NCBI GenBank assembly: GCA_037349105.1
Contig: JAYJMM010000029.1
Location: 1,240,001-1,304,000 of the forward strand
Reading direction: 5' to 3'
DNA: 64,000 nt
Source of the DNA: Limnomonas spitsbergensis
Lineage: Eukaryota > Chlorophyta > Chlorophyceae > Chlamydomonadales
The notes beneath the pieces are model-generated. The model ran no database searches. It was not told the origin of the DNA and saw nothing but the letters and a program-made list of their open reading frames with translations. Both the position numbers and the translations under genes were made by a program. Each line of letters begins with the position of its first letter. Positions within the stretch are counted from its first letter, which is position 1. This document shows, piece after piece, positions 57,501 through 64,000 of the stretch.

Positions 57501-60500
57501 GTAGTGTACAAAAAAAAAATTATTTTGGCCATGTTGATCTTTAACCCTGAACCCTAATCAGACCAACCGCAAGGGTCCCAATGTGAATTCCCTCCAATGT
57601 CCTGCTCCCCGCCTCCCTCCCTGCCCCCTCACATCAGGCACATTGTGCATCTTCTTGAAAGCGATGAGATTTGTCTTCTTGTCCCGGAGCTGCTTAGAGC
57701 GCTCATCGAATTTGACCATGAGCATGGTGACGGTGCCTGGGACAGAAATAAGGTTTTGGGGCTTCGTTTTTTTACGTGAGCATGGTGACATAACCGGGCA
57801 TAGGAATAAGGGTAAGGGTTCAAGATTTTGACCAATACATGGGGACAGTCCTTGGAACAAGTTTGACCACGGGCATGATCATTATATCTGCAGCAGGGTT
57901 AAGGGTCGAGGGTTTAGAGGATTTACCATGGCTCCCCTGAGCATTGTGAGGGTGCCTGATATGAAGGAGTGCGTCATGTGTCTGCTGTAGATAGCGCAGT
58001 AGCGCACCAATCCAGCCAGTGAGGTAGGCATAGGAGCAAGCCTGTGTCTAACGCTTGCTCGTACGCCTTGTTCCATGAGCGGGGTTGCATAAAAGCCAGT
58101 ACATGCTGGGTATCGGACCTAGCACAGTGCCCCAAATCAGGCAACGACCAACAACATGCCCCCCCTCCCCGCTCATCCCAACCAAGACGCACTTTCCACC
58201 CGCCAACAAGGCAGGATAACATCCAACTCATCCACCTATTTCATCCACAAAAAACGTCGGCTGGCATCCCAAGTCAGCTTCACCTCCACCCACCCAGAAT
58301 GTAGGCTGACAGCACCACGTTGATCAAGCAAAAGATAATCATGAATGCAGCCTCAGCCACGCTAGCCTGTGCAAACAGCAAAGGGCAAGCTTGGTTCAGG
58401 CAAGGGCATCCTAAAGGCATGGGAACCTGGCAAGAGCTGCCTCGAACAAAACGAGGGGCAGAGAGTTGCCGTTCCGGCATACAGCCAAAACGTGAACCCT
58501 TATTAATTGATAGTGCTTCAGCTATAAGTCAAGTTCATCATGGCCTAAGGCCAAGGTGGCCGGTTGCAGCAAGGCCTACTGCTTGGACTACCGGCCGTGT
58601 GCCATCCAAGGTTTGTTCCCCATCAACCCAGTTGCAGCTGCCCAGCGGCCTGTCAAGGGCGGTCCCTGCTCACATAAAATACCAGCATGGACTAGAATGC
58701 TGCCGCTGTGTATCCATTGGGCTGTGAAGCGGAACCCAATTGAACACAAGCGGCAAAGCGCCATTCAAATCAAGGGGTCAACAAGGGGAAGAGTAGGAGG
58801 CACGCCCACTAACATGCACCTTCGATGCACCACAGGCTAACATTGGTACGCCGAAGGGTTGCCACCCATGGGCCTATCCAAATCAGACCTCGACCAGCCT
58901 ACTGCCAGTGGCTCAAGTAGTAGGGCATGCTGCACCAAGCCCTGCCGGTCATAGGCCATGTTGTAGCTGACCTGTAGCTGAAGCGTGCTGTAATAGACAG
59001 TGGAGCACAATGCTTGACTGCTACTTACCTCATAGAAGTCTTGATCGCCCAAAGACCCGACGAACACCGACAAAGCCACGTATAGACTGTAGATATATCT
59101 GTGAATAAGCAGCCATGGAAAAGGGTGACAGGTGTACAACCCTGGCATAGAACCCTCCGGGCCTCGCAATAGGACATTTGTCGGACAAAGAAAGCAGCAA
59201 CGGCACTTCCCTTGGGCAAACAAATGATATGACTCCTCTTATCAGCCATTCAGCGGAGCGGTTACAAACCTCGACATGGTGCCTTGCCCCTCCATGCGGT
59301 AATTAGCGCGTCCCACCCAGCTGTTGATGCTGAACAGCTCAAAGCGAGCGATCAGGTAGAAGATGCATGCGGCCCAATGGCAGCTGCACACAGCGGAGGG
59401 GAGCAGGAGAATAAAGGAGGCTTGCACATGAGAGAGAGTTGACGACATTGGGTGCATCATAATGGGGTATTGGGGGGGTGATGAGAATAAGAGTTGATAG
59501 GGCTCACAGGGTTGATAAATTATAAGGCTTTAAGGGTCCATCATTATAGTTTGTGCTGATGACAGGGTGGGTCGGGACAGTGTAGTGACAACGAGGGAGG
59601 TCAAGACAGAACACCCAGGAGGTACTGCACATGAATGCCGGATGATGCGAGTGAATGTGATGATGCGAGTGAATAATGATAGGTTGCATGTAGCGGCCTC
59701 ACCTGAATAGCACATACTGCAATGATGTGGACACACGGAGGCACAGGGGGCAGCAGAGGGGGGATTAGTTGGTTAGTTGACACAAGGGAGCAGAATGGGA
59801 AGGAGGAGGGGAGGAAGGTCCAGGTGAAGCAAACCTTCCCAGATTCTGCAAACTACTTGGATTGCATATGAGCATATTATTTTACACCCACAGCCAACGA
59901 GTTGATGGTTCGTTCAGAACCTTGGGCAACAGCCTGAGGCTCTCTCAGCAAGGCTGAAATGAAGAATACAAGTACAAACACATCTCACAACAGGTGCGGA
60001 TAGGGTTCAGGCCTGATGTGAACAATAAATTGCTTTGCACCTGCTTCAACCCTGGAATGCTCTCTCAGCAGGTATAGCAGCTCTAAACCCTAAACCTAGC
60101 AGCCCTAAACCCTAAACCTAGCAGCCCTGAACTCTAAACCCTAAATGCATATCTGCAGGGTTTGTCCTCAAAGACGTCTCACCAGCCAGTTCCGGATGAG
60201 CATCAGAGCGATTTCAGAAAGAACCATCATCTTGTCGAGTTGGTTGAAGAACAGCAGCACGCGGTACATTCTCCCCTGCAGTAAAACGAAATGGGCACTG
60301 TCAGGATCCAAGTACCGTCAATATTTAAATATCAGGAACCCGGTACTGGTAGTCTGATTGTGTAACGGATAGGAGTTAAGGTTGGGTCTAAAGGCACGAA
60401 CACATTGCAAAGGGATCATAGTTAATGCTAACAAGGTGAGACATAAACAAAATGGCTATCAGGCACTGAGGTTTATTGTTAAGCAAAGATACATTGCAGT

Positions 60501-62807
60501 CCTATTCAAAATTCCAGGGCCACAGACATCAGCAAATGATGGTTCTTCACCCCAATGCTCAAAAAAACACCCAGCTTGATCTCACCAGCTTTATGAATTT
60601 GGCCATGGATGCATACAGGAGGCTCTGCCCATGAGCAACTGCATCAACGTTGCCATAGTCAACGTCAACAATTGCTTCCACGCTCAGCTCAACGATCCTG
60701 CAAGGAGCAATTCCATGTCAGTCAGCGGATATCACGCACGGTCAGCCATCTGCTCTCAGACACGCAGGTTGGGGTATCATGCACGGTCAGCGGATATCAC
60801 GCACTGCGGCACTGCAAGCCATCTTCTCTCAGATATGCAGGTTAGGACGCTTGACATCTAAAAAAAAACAGCATTGGTATTACGGTATACCGGTAAAAAA
60901 AAAAAAATTTTTTTTTTTGCATGGATCCACTTGTTGAACTTCAGGGCAGTCAATCAAGGACAATGAAGGGCAAACTCACCAGTCTATAGGAGCGCAAAAG
61001 AGCAGGTCCATAAAAAACATACCCCTGCAAGAGACAGACGTGCTTGCTGGTGTCAGATATTGAAACCGAAAGACAGACATCAGACAGGCAAACCAGACTG
61101 AAGAATTTGAAACATCTCATGCAGGAAGACTCATGTTGTCCACCTACCTGATGTAGTTCCGGGCTATCGTGCGATGGTTCTGGGCCAGATCGTTGGATTC
61201 ATCTTTTGAGTTTGCGACCGTAAATCGGAACATGACGTCAAGAATGAAAATAGCAGTCATGATGTAGTCCTGAAGCGCCCAGATGTCCGTTCCTCCGGGG
61301 CTGCAAGGTGGCGGGGAACAGCTTCAATGCTGCAGGTGCGTTTTAAGGTCGGATGAACATGCAAATGGTGCAAATGGAGAGACACCACGCTCACAACACG
61401 AGACCCTGCACCAGTGTACAGTGCGTATCAGCCACCTTGATGGGGCTGCCGGGCGGCAACGACTGGGCCGCTTGGGACCAAGGTTTGATCAGCCAGCGGC
61501 CGGTGGCCCAAGCAAAAGGGCTTGCTGCACCAAGCCCTGATGGCTGTGGGCTAGGTTATAACTGAAGTGTAGCGGAAACCCCCCAAGATATACAGTGCCT
61601 TGTAACTTGCACCAACCCGATATCACCGCATATGGCATGACACAGGGGCCTGGCAAGCACTCACAAGTCCCCGGGATTGGGCAGGAAGGCAATCTTGAAA
61701 GGCTCCTGCAGTGACAGACCCACATACAGGGGTCTAATGCACAAGAACACAAGATGCCTGGACGGCCAATGCTTAAAAAATTAGCAAATAATGCAAAGCA
61801 CATAGCAGGTAGTATATTCAGATGAAAGCATTACTTATGGTATGCTCTTATACTTAGGGGTACAAGTACCAGAATATGACTTCAATAAAATGCCTACATG
61901 TTCTTAACGTAAGGCACAATTGAATGATACTGGCATGCATCAGCCCATCTGCTTCATTCAACCACTGTACAGCTAGGGCACTCAGCTGGCAGTGACACTC
62001 ACCACTGTAACGTCAGGACGGCCAATTGCAAACGATTTTGAGCAAGAGAGGAAGGAAGTTATTTGTTCATTTCGACAAGTATTGAATGGAGGAAGCAAAC
62101 ATAGATGCTTGGATGCAACAGCTGCATGAACGTAGGAGTCACACTTCCAAATTTGAAATCAAATGCAAATTAATGAATGATGGATGACTTGAGGCCTGTG
62201 AATCCTGTAGCAAGCTCCAGATGCATTCCGACATGCATGTACATGCTCAAAATCCGTTGAATGATATATGCTCCAATCATCAGCCGTGCACATGATCCCA
62301 GAGCAAACTCAAATGTGTTCTTTTGTGCATGCTACAACAGCTTATCAACAGTGATGTATGCCAATGACACATGACTCACCACTGGCGGTTGAGCAAAGCG
62401 AGTCCCAGCAGCGGAAAGGCAGGAAAGAGGGGGAATTGAGACACAACATGAGGTAAAGTGAGTCGAACACCGCTTGTGTCGTGTGAAATTTAGGTCAGGC
62501 AACGAACTGGCACCCTCATGCGGGTGGCGGGCAGTACAGCCATGCAGTACTGTTACACACTCACAAGCCAGTGACCAGCGCACACCCCACGGTCAAGTAG
62601 TTCCACCATATCCACCTGCATCACCATTCACCACATGAGTCTCAGCTGTGAACATGGTTAGGGCTGGCGATGCACGGAAGGCGAACAGGTCATGAGTCAT
62701 GAGCAGAGTTGGTTCCCTGCTCTTCCTCCCACCCACCCAGTGCTATCGGGAGGGATGATGAGAACAGACCATCTCGAGAAGGGCTCCAACGACTGCTGCT
62801 GCTGCAA
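45504..62807 (-). CDS. Plant-type Shaker/AKT-like voltage-gated channel with ankyrin repeats, degenerate pore
   Basis: Exons: 62807-62737, 62615-62565, 61733-61665, 61300-61148, 61024-60980, 60697-60586, 60275-60183, 59716-59703, 59383-59270, 59098-59029, 58366-58294, 57736-57633, 57057-56945, 56348-56240, 55564-55511, 53962-53738, 53293-53135, 52558-52415, 51848-51633, 51151-51018, 50446-50278, 50188-50106, 49852-49711, 49157-49068, 48528-48418, 48146-48072, 47616-47456, 47080-46622, 46233-45504. Phases agree throughout, giving 1,380 residues and a stop. Order: SRWSVLIIPPDS lead, S1, S2 (IFILDVMFRF), S3 (FFMDLLFCAPIDW), S4 with K/R every third residue (KFIKLGRMYR), S5, pore, S6 (AYILG), C-linker (GTVTML, FKKMHNVPD), a cNMP-binding-like domain (QQQGDIVQELCIV, VFGE) with an insert of about 60 residues, about eight ankyrin repeats, then a 240-residue Ser-rich tail in place of a KHA domain. 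Expected in plasma membrane or an endomembrane. The pore reads VFVGSLGDQDF, not TTVGYGD, so K+ selectivity is doubtful. The first exon shown begins without ATG; the true start is upstream. Confidence 0.9.
49205..49262 (-). repeat. Intronic echo of the start of exon 49157-49068
   Basis: Copies acceptor plus coding start: ATTCCCCGCAG|ATGCTGACAGAGCAAGC reads MLTEQADQDMKCK, against MLTEQADPDMTCK of the real exon about 95 bases further on. It has no matching donor. Confidence 0.85.
52848..53080. repeat. 19-bp minisatellite, about 12 copies
   Basis: GTGTGGAGGAGGTCACTCA repeated with few changes, in the channel intron 53134-52559. Confidence 0.95.
54125..55500. repeat. 38-bp minisatellite, about 36 copies
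   Basis: The unit runs GGCTCACACACAAAGGGCCC then CCCTAGCCTGACCCCATT. Each copy holds ATTGGCTCA, a CCAAT box on the minus strand. Variants are AAGGGG/AAAGGG, CCGCC/CCCCC and GACCCC/GATCCC. The array ends about 10 bases short of exon 55564-55511, in the longest intron of the channel gene (55510-53963). Confidence 0.97.
55695..55920. repeat. 32-bp minisatellite, about 7 copies
   Basis: CTTCGAAGAGCAGAACAAAG then TGCAGGCACAGT. Each unit holds the palindrome CTTCGAAG. Short frames of the array on both strands are by-products. Located in the channel intron 56239-55565. Confidence 0.95.
56096..56125 (-). repeat. Intronic echo of the end of exon 56348-56240
   Basis: ATGGAGCCGTTCATGCTGCAG|GTATGGGC copies the exon end plus donor GTGGAGCTGTTCATGCCGCTG|GTACGGGC. 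The following GGCTGCTT is shared too. Its reading phase does not fit the transcript and the protein alignment is complete without it, so I excluded it from the gene model. Confidence 0.8.
56819..56875. mobile_element. MITE end fragment (copy e)
   Basis: AGTACCGTAGACTTGATTTGCC matches the left terminus of the MITE family; the rest is missing or scrambled. Intronic. Confidence 0.5.
57310..57501. mobile_element. MITE copy c (about 192 bp)
   Basis: CTGTAGATTTGATTTGCCTTC on the left, GAGGGAAGGCAAAGCAAATA on the right; CCCTCGGGTATGAA and GTGGATCCCTCA are shared with copy b at 14859-15045. It lies in the channel intron 57632-57058. Confidence 0.85.
57755..57965 (-). repeat. Two intronic echoes of the start of exon 57736-57633
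   Basis: At 57924-57952 CAG|GCACCCTCACAATGCTCAGG and at about 57770-57800 GTTATGTCACCATGCTCACG resemble the exon start CAG|GCACCGTCACCATGCTCATG. The first has both an acceptor in the correct phase and a donor (ATG|GTAAAT), making a 29-nt potential cassette whose inclusion would shift the frame. Confidence 0.7.
58855..58990. repeat. Dispersed intronic repeat (GACCAGCCTAC...AGCAGGGCTTGCTGC family)
   Basis: Contains CTCGACCAGCCTACTGCCAG, GGCATGCTGCACCAAGCCCTG and TGTAGCTGACCTGTAGCTGA. Related stretches lie at 61480-61575, 56430-56525, 52150-52255 and 46478-46550, all in introns of the channel gene. About 100 bp, no ORF, no clear ends. Confidence 0.6.
59029..59098 (-). other. Pore exon of the channel, no GYGD filter
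   Basis: Encodes YIYSLYVALSVFVGSLGDQD then FYE. The pore helix SLY and the trailing GD align with plant channels, but the filter residues between are VGSLGD where TVGYGD is expected. Acceptor CACAG and donor GAG|GTAAGT are clean, and the flanking S5 and S6 exons join in phase, so the odd filter is not an artefact of a wrong exon edge. Confidence 0.85.
59703..59716 (-). other. 14-nt microexon in S5 of the channel
   Basis: TATGTGCTATTCAG between TACTGCAG-type acceptor context (CATTGCAG) and donor GTGAGG. It supplies YVLF and two bases of Ser; without it the frame between exons 60275-60183 (phase 0) and 59383-59270 (needs phase 2) does not join. Confidence 0.75.
60080..60146. repeat. Interstitial telomere-like CCCTAAA run
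   Basis: Three copies of TAAACCCTAAACCTAGCAGC-like units plus TCTAAACCCTAAATG, in the channel intron 60182-59717. Same heptamer core as the 34-bp minisatellite at 33216-33840. Confidence 0.85.
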
Positions 62808-64000
62808 CTGGAGCAGGAAAATATTGGCTCAGCGAACGAGGTAGACTGACGATAAAACACCGTTCACGCCCGTTGATTTCCTCAGCTTCTGCTGCTTCTT
62901 TTTATATTCAATTTTCAGGCATCGACGTACCAGCATTTCATTATGACGAGCGCTGTTCCTCCCTATCGACAAGTTTCCTGGTGCGCCATGTGCAAGCTGG
63001 CGAGCACCAACAGGCCCAGCAACAGCACCCTTGTTATCATCTGTTGTCTCAGGATGAACCTTCCACGTCAACGGCATCAGACTGGCCTTTGGGGGGCACC
63101 GGTACACAGGCCAGACATTAAGGCGTTATTTAGGGACGGTCATGTTAGCATTCTAATTAAGTTCGACAAGTGTCTATACGGCATGAAAATAATGGGAAAG
63201 AAAGAACGAAAACGCCTGAGCGTGGCTTGAGGAATACGGGATTTTAAATGCCGTACACCGGTAGACAAAGAATCTGGTGGTTAAGGAGGGTCGTCAATGG
63301 GTACCGGACAATAATGGGCAGGGGAGTTTCCAGATGGCGACGCTGGCGAAGGATGGTTATATGGCAGCGTATGGTATGCTTAGTGAGACGGCTGAGGACG
63401 GAGGAGATGTCGTGTTTGGAGACACTGAGCATGCTGAGGATTTTATCGGCAGGACGAAAGAGGAAGCCGGCGGTTCCCAGAAGGATGATATGTGTATGAG
63501 AAGAAGGCGGGGAAGGATGAGGGGGGGGATGGGCACGGTCAGCGAAGGATCAGGTGGAAGGGCAGGATGGAGAACGGGTGCCAAGGAAACTGTCCAACCA
63601 TTATGTTTGAGGAGAAGGATAAGTTATAATGTTGTTCTGATTTGCGGGCATGGCATTGTTCGAAAGAAAATTCGGAGGTGTAACCGACTTCAGCTACGGT
63701 ACGTGTACAGTGCAAGTCCTCTGGAGGCGAGACATAGTTTGTGTGCTAGAGAGTTGACCAGCGCGGTAAAGACGAAGGAATTCGGAATGTGCGTTTCAGC
63801 CGTGAACTCCTCCACCATAGATGGGGTGCGCTTCTCCCCGTTTTTTAGATGGGCATGTATCTCTGCGCAAGACAAGAATTAATTAAGTATTGGTTGGAAC
63901 ACCAAGGACTTAATGTTCCCATGGGAGTCCTTGGACAATAAGCAAATCCGGTCGCAGTTTGTCACAAAAATCAAAGGTGTCAGGGAAAGTGGGGGGTCGT
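62808..64000. other. Unresolved right end; candidate 5' exons and unknown ORFs
   Basis: The channel's initiator exon must lie here or beyond. A Lys-rich minus-strand frame ending near 62860 (RRCLKIEYKKKQQKLRKSTG) could be a cytosolic N-terminus, but the intron it implies would be only about 50 bases. On the plus strand 63265-63882 is open for about 200 codons (VKEGRQWVPDNNGQG..., no ATG at its start, preceded by an AG) and looks protein-like at its beginning. Minus-strand 63875-63690 is also open with mixed composition (PSMVEEFTAETHIPNSFVF). I cannot decide between them. Confidence 0.35.

Noticed and set aside
62381..62412. Candidate exon ending CCGCCAGTG|GTGAGT near S1
   Set aside because: No usable acceptor upstream, and exons 62615-62565 and 61733-61665 join directly in phase.
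63244..63584. Pro/Ser-rich minus-strand ORFs near the right end
   Set aside because: Composition is that of the reverse of the plus-strand frame; no motif or splice support, and neither strand can be assigned with confidence.

Overview
The window is nuclear DNA of a eukaryote, most likely a green alga (Chlorophyta, possibly trebouxiophycean). The genes have many introns with GTGAG donors and TGCAG acceptors. Two genes have a TGTAA polyadenylation signal just past their stop codons. The window carries a plastid D27-type carotenoid isomerase and a plant-style Shaker/AKT channel with ankyrin repeats, and TTTAGGG-like motifs occur. Lineage is inferred; no rRNA or organelle gene is present to fix it.

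Layout. (1) 1-1821, plus: 3' part of a D27-like carotene isomerase gene, open at the left window edge. (2) 3355-4848, minus: CinA-like domain fused to an NMNAT-like nucleotidylyltransferase. (3) 6352-39033, minus: one giant gene of about 23 exons that can be chained by splice sites and phase into a protein of about 7,540 residues. It is almost wholly Ser/Ala/Gly-rich, low-complexity and repetitive, and includes a single 10,422-bp exon. Its introns hold several unrelated minisatellites, MITEs and a 604-bp hAT-like element. (4) 40057-43763: transposon island with two oppositely oriented non-LTR reverse-transcriptase 3' fragments and a 3-kb element that shares ends and 8-bp target duplication size with the 604-bp one. 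(5) 45504-62807, minus: a 29-exon voltage-gated channel (S1-S6, cyclic-nucleotide-binding-like domain, about eight ankyrin repeats, Ser-rich tail; 1,380 residues from the first secure exon) whose pore lacks the K+ signature GYGD. Its introns are swollen by minisatellites. (6) 62808-64000: AT-richer, unresolved; the channel's 5' exon(s) should lie here or beyond.

The genes do not form an evident pathway. The strongest unusual signals are the giant repeat protein with its homogenised 96-bp coding array, the degenerate channel pore, and a recurrent pattern in which the edge of an exon together with its splice site has been duplicated into the neighbouring intron, once as an array. All exon models come from reading splice sites and reading phase by eye.
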